The notes below the pieces were generated by a model, which did not search any database, was not told where the DNA came from, and worked only from the letters and a program-made list of their open reading frames with translations. A program made the translations under genes and the position numbers. DNA of 34,105 nucleotides from Afipia sp. (GTDB taxonomy: Bacteria; Pseudomonadota; Alphaproteobacteria; Rhizobiales; Xanthobacteraceae): contig JAUSAX010000091.1 in NCBI GenBank assembly GCA_030652315.1, positions 1 through 34,105 of the forward strand, read 5' to 3'. How positions within the stretch are numbered: position 1 is the first letter of the stretch; every line of letters begins with the position of its first letter. Shown one piece after another: positions 1 to 8,303 of this stretch.

Positions 1-1
1 C

Positions 2-175
2 TGCACGCCGGGCATGTTGATGGCCGCGCAGGATATCCTGATCCATGAGCCCCAGGCGGACCGTGAGCAAATTCGCGAGCACCTGTCCGGCAACTACTGC
101 CGCTGCACGGGGTATCACGCGATCATCGACGCTGTGGAAGCGACGGCCCGTGCACGTTCGGAGCAGGCGCGATGA
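2..175 (+). CDS. 2Fe-2S subunit of a molybdenum hydroxylase (3' end only)
   Basis: This is the last 57 codons of the small iron-sulfur subunit of a xanthine dehydrogenase/CO dehydrogenase-family enzyme; the start lies before the window. The visible part is the C-terminal helical [2Fe-2S]-binding domain: it opens with CTPGM and continues to SGNYCRCTGYHAI, the CxPG...NxCRCxGY cysteine pattern of this family. The subunit passes electrons from the Mo site to FAD or an external acceptor. Its TGA overlaps the ATG of the molybdenum subunit (ATGA), so the two are translationally coupled. The substrate cannot be read from this fragment. Confidence 0.9.
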   Translation, partial: CTPGMLMAAQDILIHEPQADREQIREHLSGNYCRCTGYHAIIDAVEATARARSEQAR

Positions 176-2565
176 ACGGCGGCTCCGAAAAGAAACCCGG
201 TCTTTCGGTTCTGGATCGCCCGAATTCGTACATCGGAAAGACGGTGCCGCGCCCGAATCTCGATCGGCTGATGCAGGGGCGTGGGCAGTATGTCAGCGAC
301 ATGGTGCTGCCGCGCATGGCGCACGCGGTATTCCTGCGATCGCCCTACGCGCATGCCAAGATCCTGAACATTGATGCGACCGCGGCAAAGGTCATGCCTG
401 GGGTTATTGCGGTCGTCACCGGTGCGGAACTGGCGAAAATCATTACGCCTTGGGTTGGCGTGCTATCCCATCTCAAAGGTCTCAAGTCGGCTCCGCAGCA
501 CGCGATCGCGATTAATCGCGCCTGCTGGCAGGGAGAGGCAGTGGCGGCGGTTATCGCGACCAGCCGGGCGCTCGCCGAAGATGCCGCCGAGGCTGTGTTG
601 GTGGATTACGAAGAACTTGTCCCGGTGACGGATATGCGCACGGCGCTCGATCCCGATACGCCGGTGATTCATGCGGATCTCGGGGACAACCTGGCCTTCG
701 AGCGCAATCTCGATGCCGGAGCCGTCGATCAGGCCTTCAGGGATTCGGACGAGGTTGTGGAAGCCGAGTTCGTCTTTGGTCGCCACACCGGTGTCACACT
801 GGAGCCCCGCGCGGTTCTGGCTGACTGGAATTCCGGAGAGGAGCGTCTGACCGTTTATCTGGGCACGCAGGCGCCGCACATGGTGCAGAATATCGCCGCC
901 CTGCATCTGGGTCTCGATGAGGCGCAGGTTCGCGTGGTGTGCAAGGATGTCGGCGGTTCGTTCGGCATCAAGGTCCACATCTATGCCGACGAAATGGCGA
1001 CTCTTGCACTGTCGAAGTTGCTGCGCCGTCCGATCAAGTTCGTTGCCGACCGGGTCGAGAGCTTCAATACCGATATTCATGCGCGCGATCACGTCTGCAA
1101 GGCGCGCATCGGCGTCAGCAAGGACGGGGCCATCAACGCATTTGAGATTGATGACGTTACCGGCATTGGTCCGTACTCGATGTATCCGCGCACCAGCGCG
1201 ATCGAGGCCAATCAGGTCGTCAATCTGGTAGGTGGGCCCTACACGACGCAGAATTATCGCGCACGAACCCGCGTTGTCTTCCAGAACAAAAACGTCACCT
1301 GTCAGTATCGTGGCGTCGGGCATCCCATTGCCTGCTCGATCACCGAAGGGCTGGTCGATCTTGCCGCGCAGCGGATCGGGATGGATCCGATTGAAATTCG
1401 CCGCCGCAATCTTATTCGCGACGACGCCTATCCTTGCGGCTCGCCGTCAGGACTCAAATTTGAGGCGCTGTCGCATCACGCGTCGCTCGATAAGCTCGTC
1501 GCAATGATGGACTACGACGCGTTGCGCGCCGAACAGGCAGAGTTGCGCAAGCATGGGATCTATCGCGGCATCGGCATCGGAAGCTTTATCGAGGTCACCA
1601 ATCCCAGCGCGGCATTCTACGGCGTGGGCGGTGCGCGGATTTCGTCGCAGGACGGTGTCGCCGTGCGCCTGGACGCCACCGGCCGGGTGATTTGCCAGAC
1701 CAGCATCACCGAGCAGGGGCAGGGGTCAGAATCTCTGACCGCGCAGATCGTCGGAAGCGTGCTCGGCGTATCGATGGAACGCGTTCGCGTCATTCTGGGG
1801 GATACCGACAACACGCCTTATGGTGGCGGCACCTGGGCGTCGCGTGGAGCGGGCATTGGAGGCGAGGCCGCGTTGCAGGCTGCGAAGGTGCTCCGTAAAA
1901 ACATTCTGGATGTCGCGGCGGCCATTCTTCAAGCCAAGCCGGGTAATCTCGATATCGTCGATAACGCCGTAGTGGATATTGATGGTGGACAGCAGCGCAT
2001 CGAATTGCATGAGCTGGCGCGCATCGTGTACTTCCGGCCCGACACCTTACCGCCAGGATTCCAGCCCGAACTGATGGCGACCCGCCATTTCGTACCGCGT
2101 GAGTATCCCTTCGCGTTCACCAATGGTGTTCAGGCCTCGTGGCTAGAGGTTGATCCTCAGACAGGCTTTATCAAACTGCTCAGGCATTGGGTGGTCGAGG
2201 ACTGCGGCACCATCATCAATCCTCAACTGGTGGACGAGCAGATCCGCGGCGGCGTGGTCCAGGGTCTGGGTGCCGCGCTTTACGAACACTGCATCTACGA
2301 CGAGCGCGGACAGCTCACCAATGCCAACATGGCGGACTATCTCGTGCCGATGTCGGGCGAGATGCCGGATATCGACGTCGCGCACGTTGTCTCTCCCACG
2401 CTTGAGAGCGAACTGGGCGCCAAGGGAGCGGGAGAAGCGGGGACCGCTGCTGCGGCCGCTGTGGTCAGTAACGCCGTCAATGACGCGCTCTCGCCGTTCA
2501 ACGTCACAATTACCGAAATTCCGCTGACGCCACGAGTCGTTCTCGCAGCGCTTGGGCGGATCTGA
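172..2565 (+). CDS. Xanthine dehydrogenase-family molybdopterin-binding (large) subunit
   Basis: This 797-aa protein is the catalytic subunit of a molybdenum hydroxylase, which hydroxylates a carbon using water as oxygen donor. The N-terminal third is the a/b hammerhead domain and the remainder the Mo-cofactor-binding domain. Cofactor loops include GGSFGIK (261-267), EQGQGSES and GGGTWASRGAGIGGEAA. The C-terminal KGAGEAG (751-757) carries the expected catalytic Glu755. At 377-385 the loop reads CQYRGVGHP and lacks the AYRCSFR signature of true (form I) CO dehydrogenase, so this is not a CO oxidiser by that criterion. It overlaps the 2Fe-2S gene by 4 nt. The FAD subunit is not in view and presumably lies upstream. 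The ABC importer, cyclase and dehydrogenases downstream suggest an imported heterocyclic or aromatic acid as substrate; the actual substrate is unknown. Confidence 0.92.
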   Translation: MNGGSEKKPGLSVLDRPNSYIGKTVPRPNLDRLMQGRGQYVSDMVLPRMAHAVFLRSPYAHAKILNIDATAAKVMPGVIAVVTGAELAKIITPWVGVLSHLKGLKSAPQHAIAINRACWQGEAVAAVIATSRALAEDAAEAVLVDYEELVPVTDMRTALDPDTPVIHADLGDNLAFERNLDAGAVDQAFRDSDEVVEAEFVFGRHTGVTLEPRAVLADWNSGEERLTVYLGTQAPHMVQNIAALHLGLDEAQVRVVCKDVGGSFGIKVHIYADEMATLALSKLLRRPIKFVADRVESFNTDIHARDHVCKARIGVSKDGAINAFEIDDVTGIGPYSMYPRTSAIEANQVVNLVGGPYTTQNYRARTRVVFQNKNVTCQYRGVGHPIACSITEGLVDLAAQRIGMDPIEIRRRNLIRDDAYPCGSPSGLKFEALSHHASLDKLVAMMDYDALRAEQAELRKHGIYRGIGIGSFIEVTNPSAAFYGVGGARISSQDGVAVRLDATGRVICQTSITEQGQGSESLTAQIVGSVLGVSMERVRVILGDTDNTPYGGGTWASRGAGIGGEAALQAAKVLRKNILDVAAAILQAKPGNLDIVDNAVVDIDGGQQRIELHELARIVYFRPDTLPPGFQPELMATRHFVPREYPFAFTNGVQASWLEVDPQTGFIKLLRHWVVEDCGTIINPQLVDEQIRGGVVQGLGAALYEHCIYDERGQLTNANMADYLVPMSGEMPDIDVAHVVSPTLESELGAKGAGEAGTAAAAAVVSNAVNDALSPFNVTITEIPLTPRVVLAALGRI

Positions 2566-2601
2566 TCGACACCACAAAGAATATCAACCTCGGAGGAATA
2601 C

Positions 2602-3849
2602 ATGGCCAAGAAGACGACAGGATCCATCTCTCGCCGCCGCTTGCTGACAACCGCCAGCGCTGGCGCTGTCCTCGCGGCGTCGCCGTTTCGCATCAATCTT
2701 CTTCAGGCGCAGGAACCGACCATCAAGGTTGGATTTCCCGTGCCGCTGACCGGGCCCTACGGCACCGAGGCGCAGGACCAGGTTCGCGCAGCGGAAGTAG
2801 CCATCGCCGAATTCAACGAGAAGGGCGGGCTCAACGGCCGCAAGGCCGAGCTGCTCGTGCGCGACGACAAGCTCAATCCTGGCGAGGCAGCGACCCGCAC
2901 TCTGGAATTGATCGAAAAGGAAAAGGTCAATTTCATCGTCGGCAGCCTGTCGGCTTCCGTCCAGCTCGCGGTGAACAACGTCACCAAGGAACGCGGGATC
3001 ATCTACAATTCGATCAGCCAGTCCGATGAAATCAACGAGGTCAAGGATTTCAGCAAGTACACGTTCCACGAAGCTCTCACGCCGCACCTGACCGCAGGCG
3101 CGGTTGGCCGCTATGCTTTCCCGAAGTTTGGCAAGAAAGTCGCGTTCCTCACGGCTGACTATGCCTATGGCCACGAAATGGTTCGTGGCTTCCAGGCAGC
3201 AGGCAAGGCTTTTGGCGTTGAGACGCTGGCAGACATCCGCCACCCGCTCGGCACCACGGACTTCTCGGCGTTGCTGCCGCGCATCCAGGCGCTGAAACCG
3301 GACATTCTCATCATCAACAATTTCGGCCGCGATCAGCAGATCGCGCTCAAGCAGGCAACCGACTTCGGCATGAAGAAGTCAATGAAGCTCGTCGCGCCGA
3401 TCCTGCTGTACACTGGCCGCCTCGCGGCCGGCGCGCAGGCTTTCGAAGGCGTTGTTGGCGGCACTTCTTACTATTGGGGCATCGAGGACAAGGTTGCGTC
3501 GGCGAAGGCCTTCAACGACCGTTTCCGCAAGATGCATGGTGGCAAGGTGCCGTCGGACTACGGCGCTTTGGGTTATGCGGGCGTCATGACGCTGCTGATG
3601 GGCGCCAAGGCCGCCGGCACGCTCGACACCGACAAGGTGATCGCCGCAGTCGAAGCGCTCAAGTACGACTACTACAAAGGCCCCGAGTACTATCGCAAAT
3701 GCGACCACCAGGCCGTGCAGTCGGTTCTTATCATCGAATCCAAGTCGAAGCCCGAGAAGGGCGATGCCGACGTCTTTAATGTCGTCGCCACCGAGGAGCC
3801 GAGCGAGCAGAACCTGCGCACCTGCGAAGCGCTCGGTCACAAGTCCTGA
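2602..3849 (+). CDS. ABC transporter substrate-binding protein, branched-chain amino acid type, Tat-exported
   Basis: This 415-aa periplasmic binding protein belongs to the LivK/Peripla_BP_6 family. The N-terminus has a twin-arginine signal (SRRRLLTTASAG, about residues 9-20) and a hydrophobic stretch ending near LLQAQ, so export by Tat is likely. The mature part begins with IKVGFPVPLTGPYG, the standard opening of this fold. A clear Shine-Dalgarno (GGAGG) precedes the ATG. Members of this family bind not only Leu/Ile/Val but also aromatic acids, urea and other organic acids, and the position between a Mo hydroxylase and the permease genes suggests the catabolic substrate as ligand. A GC-rich hairpin (3866-3892) separates it from the permease gene, which may allow higher expression of the binding protein. 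Confidence 0.93.
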   Translation: MAKKTTGSISRRRLLTTASAGAVLAASPFRINLLQAQEPTIKVGFPVPLTGPYGTEAQDQVRAAEVAIAEFNEKGGLNGRKAELLVRDDKLNPGEAATRTLELIEKEKVNFIVGSLSASVQLAVNNVTKERGIIYNSISQSDEINEVKDFSKYTFHEALTPHLTAGAVGRYAFPKFGKKVAFLTADYAYGHEMVRGFQAAGKAFGVETLADIRHPLGTTDFSALLPRIQALKPDILIINNFGRDQQIALKQATDFGMKKSMKLVAPILLYTGRLAAGAQAFEGVVGGTSYYWGIEDKVASAKAFNDRFRKMHGGKVPSDYGALGYAGVMTLLMGAKAAGTLDTDKVIAAVEALKYDYYKGPEYYRKCDHQAVQSVLIIESKSKPEKGDADVFNVVATEEPSEQNLRTCEALGHKS

Positions 3850-3865
3850 ACCATCTGAACTAACG

Positions 3866-3892
3866 GACGCGCGTCCATCATGGGCGCGCGTC
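3866..3892 (+). terminator. Hairpin between binding-protein and permease genes
   Basis: GACGCGCGTCCAT faces ATGGGCGCGCGTC with a single G-U pair, giving a long GC-rich stem in the 59-nt gap after the binding-protein stop codon. Only TTCTC follows rather than a T-run, so it is more likely an mRNA-stabilising or attenuating hairpin within the operon than a full terminator. Confidence 0.55.
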
Positions 3893-3908
3893 TTCTCTGG
3901 AGATATCC

Positions 3909-4793
3909 ATGGCCGGTTTGAGTTTCGATCTGATCGCGTTGCAGTTGTTCACCGGTCTGGCGCTCGGCGCGATCTACGTGCTTTTCGCTATTGGGCTGTC
4001 GCTGATCTTCGGCATGTTGACCGTTGTGAATTTCGCGCACGGTGCCTTCTATATGGTCGGCGCATATGTCGGGCTGTTCCTGCTCTCGCTGGGAGGAAAC
4101 TTCTGGCTTTGCCTCATTGCGGTTCCCTTGATCGTCGGCACTGTCGGTCTCGTTGTGGAGCGCTTCCTGATCCGGCCGCTGTATGGCCGCGGCATCGACT
4201 ATCCACTGCTTCTGACATTCGGCCTGAGCTATGTGATGGTTGAACTCATCCGTATTGCGTTCGGCAAGAGCGGCTATCCGTTCGACACGCCTGAGATCCT
4301 GCAGGGTGCGGTTAATATCGGTGTCGGATATTTCCCGCTCTACCGCCTGTTCGTCATCGGTATCGCGGCGGCGGTTCTTCTGGGTCTTTGGCTCTTCCTC
4401 GAGCGCACGAGCTTCGGCCTGATCATCCGCGCGGGTGCGCGTGACCCTCAGATCGTCCGCGTGCTCGGCGTTAATGTTTCGCAGGTCTGGCTGTTTGTTT
4501 TCGGCATCGGCTCCGGAATTGCGGCATTGGCCGGACTTCTCGCCGCGCCACTGCAAGGCGTTATTCCTGAAATGGGAGCGACGATTCTTGCCGAGGCGTT
4601 TGTCGTGACAGTTGTCGGCGGCATGGGCTCGATCGGGGGCGCAGTCATCGCTGGTCTTCTCGTTGGCGTGGTCGTCAGTATGACGTCGCTGTTCGCGCCC
4701 GAAATGGCGAAGGTTTCGATTTTTGCCTTGATGGCAGTAGTTCTTCTCGTCCGTCCGCAAGGCTTCTTCGGCCGCGCCGGGCTCATGAGCTGA
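3909..4793 (+). CDS. ABC transporter permease, LivH type
   Basis: This 294-aa, highly hydrophobic inner-membrane protein is of the LivH branch of BPD_transp_2. Recognisable family segments are TGLALGAIYVLFAIGLSLIF near the N-terminus, VNFAHGAFYMVGAY (about 38-51) and the C-terminal GGMGSIGGAVIAGLLVG. It would form half of the transmembrane channel with the LivM-type protein. The start ATG has a GGAG site 8 nt upstream. Length is normal for the family (about 290 aa). Confidence 0.94.
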   Translation: MAGLSFDLIALQLFTGLALGAIYVLFAIGLSLIFGMLTVVNFAHGAFYMVGAYVGLFLLSLGGNFWLCLIAVPLIVGTVGLVVERFLIRPLYGRGIDYPLLLTFGLSYVMVELIRIAFGKSGYPFDTPEILQGAVNIGVGYFPLYRLFVIGIAAAVLLGLWLFLERTSFGLIIRAGARDPQIVRVLGVNVSQVWLFVFGIGSGIAALAGLLAAPLQGVIPEMGATILAEAFVVTVVGGMGSIGGAVIAGLLVGVVVSMTSLFAPEMAKVSIFALMAVVLLVRPQGFFGRAGLMS

Positions 4794-4806
4794 GGCGAGC
4801 AAAACA

Positions 4807-5793
4807 ATGAATGAACTTTCACAGACTCTGACCCAGCCGGGCGTTGCTTCGGCAAGCTGGTTCGATTTCGCCAAGCGTCATCGGGCCATCCTTGCCAGCA
4901 TTTTTGTGCTGGTGTTTCCCCTGGTGATGCCGTTCACGGCATTGGCCGTGAACATCCTGATTTACGGACTCTACGCGCTCGGGTTCAACCTGTTGTTCGG
5001 ATATCTCGGACTGCTGTCATTCGGGCACGCGGCGCTGTTCGGAACCGGATCCTATCTCTGCGGAATCGCAATCGTGCATTTCGGATTGCCGTGGTATCTC
5101 GCCATCGTGGTCGGAATTATCGGCGGCGCTGTCATGGCGGCTGCGATCGGCGCGCTGGCGATCCGCACCCGCGGCATCTACTTCGCCATGGTGACGATGG
5201 CGCTTTCGCAGTGCGTGTTCTATCTGTTCTATCAGGCGGTCGACTGGACCGGCGGCGAGAACGGCTTACGCGGCATTAACGTCCGGATCATCGACATATT
5301 CGGGTTGAAGTTCGACTTCATCAATCCACTGACGCGCTACTATGTTGTCGCTGCGTTCGTCATTCTGGCGCTGTTCATGCTGTCCCGAATTCTGGCATCG
5401 CCGTTCGGTGCGGTGATTGAAGCCGTCCGGGAGAACGAAGCGAGAGCGCGTGCGTCGGGATACAATGTGACTCTCACGCGGCTCATTACCTTCATCCTGT
5501 CCGGCGCGTTCTGCGGATTGGCGGGCGCTCTGATGGCGCTGCACCTGTCCATCGTGCCAATCGAGATTCTTCATATCGAAACCTCCGGCATGGTTGTGAT
5601 GATGTCGCTGCTGGGAGGAATGGGGACGTTCTTCGGTCCGTTCGTCGGAGCGGCAGTATTCATGATGCTGGAGAATCTGGTCTCGATCTGGACCGTTCAC
5701 TGGCAGCTGTTCGTGGGCGCGGTGTTCATGATCTGCGTCCTGTTCTTCCCGGCCGGAATCTGGGGAACGATCTTGAAGTGGATCAATAAATGA
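4807..5793 (+). CDS. ABC transporter permease, LivM type
   Basis: This 328-aa inner-membrane permease is the LivM partner of the upstream LivH-type protein. It has a short cytoplasmic N-terminus, then multiple membrane segments, with typical motifs GFNLLFGYLGLLSFGHAALFG (its core within residues 59-79) and, near the C-terminus, SLLGGMGTFFGPFVGAA. It starts 13 nt after the livH stop. Its stop codon overlaps the start of the ATPase gene (ATGA), so the two are translationally coupled. Confidence 0.94.
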   Translation: MNELSQTLTQPGVASASWFDFAKRHRAILASIFVLVFPLVMPFTALAVNILIYGLYALGFNLLFGYLGLLSFGHAALFGTGSYLCGIAIVHFGLPWYLAIVVGIIGGAVMAAAIGALAIRTRGIYFAMVTMALSQCVFYLFYQAVDWTGGENGLRGINVRIIDIFGLKFDFINPLTRYYVVAAFVILALFMLSRILASPFGAVIEAVRENEARARASGYNVTLTRLITFILSGAFCGLAGALMALHLSIVPIEILHIETSGMVVMMSLLGGMGTFFGPFVGAAVFMMLENLVSIWTVHWQLFVGAVFMICVLFFPAGIWGTILKWINK

Positions 5794-6557
5794 CGACGGC
5801 AGACACATCCTCGCAGGTTATTCTGCGCACCACCGGTGTGAGCAAATCGTTCGGGAAGTTCGTGGCCCTGAACAACATCTCGGCTGAGTTCTCGCGGAAT
5901 GCGATCACGTCCATTATCGGGCCGAATGGCGCCGGGAAGAGCACCTATTTCAACCTTTTGTCGGGTGCTTTTCCTCCGTCTACCGGCAAGGTCGAGTTCG
6001 AGGGACGCGACGTCACCAATATCGCGCAGCATGAGTTTGCGCATATGGGCATCGCCAAGTCCTTCCAGATCACCAACGTTTTCCCGTTGCTGACGACTCG
6101 TGAGAATGTTCGCGTCGGGCTGCAGGCGTTCGTCTCGCGTTACAATATTTGGCGGCCCCGGGCCAAGCTCCCCGGACTTGTCGAAAAGGCCGATGCGCTG
6201 CTTGCACAAGTAGGACTCTGGGACAGGCGCGAGCGGCTGGCGAAGGAACTCGCGCATGGCGAACAGCGCGCGCTCGAAATCGGAATGGCGCTGGCCGCAA
6301 ATCCGCGGCTGTTGCTGCTGGACGAACCGACGGCAGGCATGAGCCCGGAAGAGACCCGGGTGATGATGGACCTCATCGTCAAGCTGGCCAAGGAGCGCAC
6401 CGTCATCCTGGTCGAGCACAAGATGAAACTGGTGATGGGTATCAGCGACCGGGTGCTCGTGCTTCATCATGGCGAACTGCTCGCGCAGGGAACGCCGACG
6501 GACGTCCGCCAAAACGAACAGGTCAAGCGGGTCTATCTTGGCCAGCGGGAGCACTAA
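5790..6557 (+). CDS. ABC transporter ATP-binding protein, LivG type
   Basis: This 255-aa cytoplasmic ATPase is of the LivG branch. It has Walker A GPNGAGKST (44-52), a signature region LAHGEQRALEIG, Walker B LLLLDEPTAG and the H-loop VEHKM. The C-terminal GTPTDVRQNEQVKRVYLG is the usual LivG tail. It overlaps livM by 4 nt and is followed 4 nt later by the second ATPase gene, as expected for a heterodimeric importer engine. Confidence 0.94.
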   Translation: MTTADTSSQVILRTTGVSKSFGKFVALNNISAEFSRNAITSIIGPNGAGKSTYFNLLSGAFPPSTGKVEFEGRDVTNIAQHEFAHMGIAKSFQITNVFPLLTTRENVRVGLQAFVSRYNIWRPRAKLPGLVEKADALLAQVGLWDRRERLAKELAHGEQRALEIGMALAANPRLLLLDEPTAGMSPEETRVMMDLIVKLAKERTVILVEHKMKLVMGISDRVLVLHHGELLAQGTPTDVRQNEQVKRVYLGQREH

Positions 6558-6561
6558 AGCG

Positions 6562-7266
6562 ATGTTGCGTGTCGAAAATCTGAACTCCTGGTACGGCGCA
6601 AGCCACGTGCTGCAGGACATCGGCCTTGAGGTGAACAAGGGCGAGATCGTTTGTCTGATCGGCCGTAACGGTGCCGGCAAGACCACAACCCTGAAGTCGA
6701 TCATCGGCCTGCTGGACAAGACGCGTGGGTCGGTAACGTTCAAGGGTAAGGAAGTGCTGGGCCAGCCGGCGCATATCCGCTTCGGCTTGGGACTGGCCTA
6801 TGTCCCCGAGGAACGCCGGATCGTGCAGGGACTGAGTGTGCGGGAAAACCTGCGGCTCGGCCTCGTCGCGTCGCCCGACAAGAAGGACGAGGTTCGGCGC
6901 ATCGCTCAGATCGCCGAGATCTTCCCGCGCTTGGCAGAGCGGCTGGATCAGGAAGCCGTCACGATGTCCGGCGGCGAGCAGCAGATGCTCGCGATTGCGC
7001 GCGCCATGATCGCCCGGCCGGACCTCATCATGCTCGATGAGCCTTCCGAGGGCATCATGCCGGTGCTCGTCGATGAGATGTTCGAACTGTTCCGCAAGAT
7101 GAAGTCTGAGGGGACGACCATTTTGCTCGTCGAACAGAACGTGGAACTGGCGCTCGATATCGCCGATCGTGCCTACGTGCTGGATCAGGGTTCTGTCGTG
7201 CATCATGCGACCGCAGCCGCGCTGCTGGCCGACGACGAAATCAAGGAGCGTTACTGCTCGGTTTAG
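6562..7266 (+). CDS. ABC transporter ATP-binding protein, LivF type
   Basis: This 234-aa ATPase is of the LivF branch: Walker A GRNGAGKTT (34-42), the LivF-typical VPEERRIVQGLSVREN, signature MSGGEQQMLAIARAM and Walker B LIMLDEPSEG. The ATG at 6562 is chosen because MLRVENLNSWYG is the conserved family N-terminus; the frame is open further upstream but that part lies inside livG. It is the last transporter gene; a 71-nt gap follows before the cyclase gene. Confidence 0.93.
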   Translation: MLRVENLNSWYGASHVLQDIGLEVNKGEIVCLIGRNGAGKTTTLKSIIGLLDKTRGSVTFKGKEVLGQPAHIRFGLGLAYVPEERRIVQGLSVRENLRLGLVASPDKKDEVRRIAQIAEIFPRLAERLDQEAVTMSGGEQQMLAIARAMIARPDLIMLDEPSEGIMPVLVDEMFELFRKMKSEGTTILLVEQNVELALDIADRAYVLDQGSVVHHATAAALLADDEIKERYCSV

Positions 7267-7303
7267 CCAAAAGGCTTGCCGATGCATTCGCTCGTCCATT
7301 GAA

Positions 7304-7317
7304 TTATCGTTCGATAA
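7304..7317. promoter_or_regulatory. Palindrome TTATCG-TT-CGATAA (possible operator)
   Basis: A perfect 6-bp inverted repeat with a 2-bp spacer lies in the 71-bp gap between the last transporter gene and the cyclase gene, about 20 nt before the cyclase start. It is AT-rich in a GC-rich neighbourhood. It could be an operator for an internal promoter. No second copy was noticed and the regulator is unknown. Confidence 0.3.
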
Positions 7318-7337
7318 ATAGAATAAGGAAAACCATC

Positions 7338-8288
7338 ATGAAGGTCGATAGAGCCGCAATCTATGAAGCCGCCAAGAAGCTCTCGAACTGGGGCCGTTGG
7401 GGCGCGGACGATCAGATCGGAACGCTCAACAACGTCACTCCGGAAGACGTCATCAACGCGGGCAAGCTGATCAAGAAGGGGAAGGTCTTCGCGCTCGGTC
7501 TGTCGCTGAAGGAGCCGATTCAGTCCGGATTGTTCGGCGGGCGCTGGAATCCAATCCATACCATGCTGGCGACGGGCACCGACGCTGCTGCGGGTAATCA
7601 GGACATCCCGTCACCCTATCTGCGCTACGCCGATGACGCGATCAATATGCCCTGTCAGGCTTCGACGCAGTGGGACGCTCTTTGCCACATCTTCCTTGAT
7701 GACAAGATGTACAACGGCTACGACGCCAAGCTGGTCGATGCGCGCGGCGCCAAGAAGCTCGGTATCGAGCATACGCGCGACAAGATGGCAGGCCGCGGGG
7801 TATTACTCGATATGGCCCGTTTTAAGGGTGTTGAATCGCTCGACGATGGCTATGCGATTACCAATGCGGACCTCGATGCGTGCGCGACGAAGCAGGGCGT
7901 CGAAATTCGCAAGGGCGACTTCGTGATTGTCCGCACCGGCCATCAGGAGCGTTGCCTGAAGAAGAAGGATTGGTCTGGATACGCGGGCGGCGATGCGCCG
8001 GGTATGGCGTTTGAAACCTGTTACTGGATTCGCGAAAAAGACATCGCTGCGATCTGCACCGACACTTGGGGATGCGAAGTCCGCCCGAACGAAACGAACG
8101 AGGCCAATCAGCCTTGGCATTGGGTGGTAATCCCGGCGATCGGGATTTCCATGGGCGAAATCTTCTATCTGAAGGAACTGGCGGAAGATTGCGCGCAGGA
8201 TAAGGTGTATGAATTCTTCTTCGCCGCGCCGCCGATGCATTTGCCGGGCGCGGCCGGATCGCCGATCAATCCTCAGGCAATCAAGTAA
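7338..8288 (+). CDS. Cyclase-family metal-dependent hydrolase (PF04199 type)
   Basis: This 316-aa protein resembles the cyclase/kynurenine-formamidase superfamily, which hydrolyses amide or lactone bonds. The start MKVDRAAIYEAAKKLSNWG is preferred over an upstream in-frame ATG because AAGGAA precedes it at good spacing. The superfamily metal motif HxGTHxDxxxH appears here as residues 107-117, Q-A-S-T-Q-W-D-A-L-C-H: Asp113 and His117 are kept, but both earlier histidines are glutamines. I recall this QWDxxCH form as a distinct subfamily, but its substrate is not established here. Position in the operon suggests it opens a ring or cleaves an amide after the Mo-dependent hydroxylation. Confidence 0.8.
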   Translation: MKVDRAAIYEAAKKLSNWGRWGADDQIGTLNNVTPEDVINAGKLIKKGKVFALGLSLKEPIQSGLFGGRWNPIHTMLATGTDAAAGNQDIPSPYLRYADDAINMPCQASTQWDALCHIFLDDKMYNGYDAKLVDARGAKKLGIEHTRDKMAGRGVLLDMARFKGVESLDDGYAITNADLDACATKQGVEIRKGDFVIVRTGHQERCLKKKDWSGYAGGDAPGMAFETCYWIREKDIAAICTDTWGCEVRPNETNEANQPWHWVVIPAIGISMGEIFYLKELAEDCAQDKVYEFFFAAPPMHLPGAAGSPINPQAIK

Positions 8289-8303
8289 TCGCGGAGAAAT
8301 CTG

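Noticed and set aside
172..2565. CO dehydrogenase large subunit (CoxL)
   Set aside because: The AYRCSFR signature is absent; the equivalent loop is CQYRGVGHP, so only the wider xanthine dehydrogenase family is supported.
3837..4874. 345-codon open frame on the - strand over livH
   Set aside because: It is antisense to a well-recognised permease, and its translation is an implausible string of charged residues.
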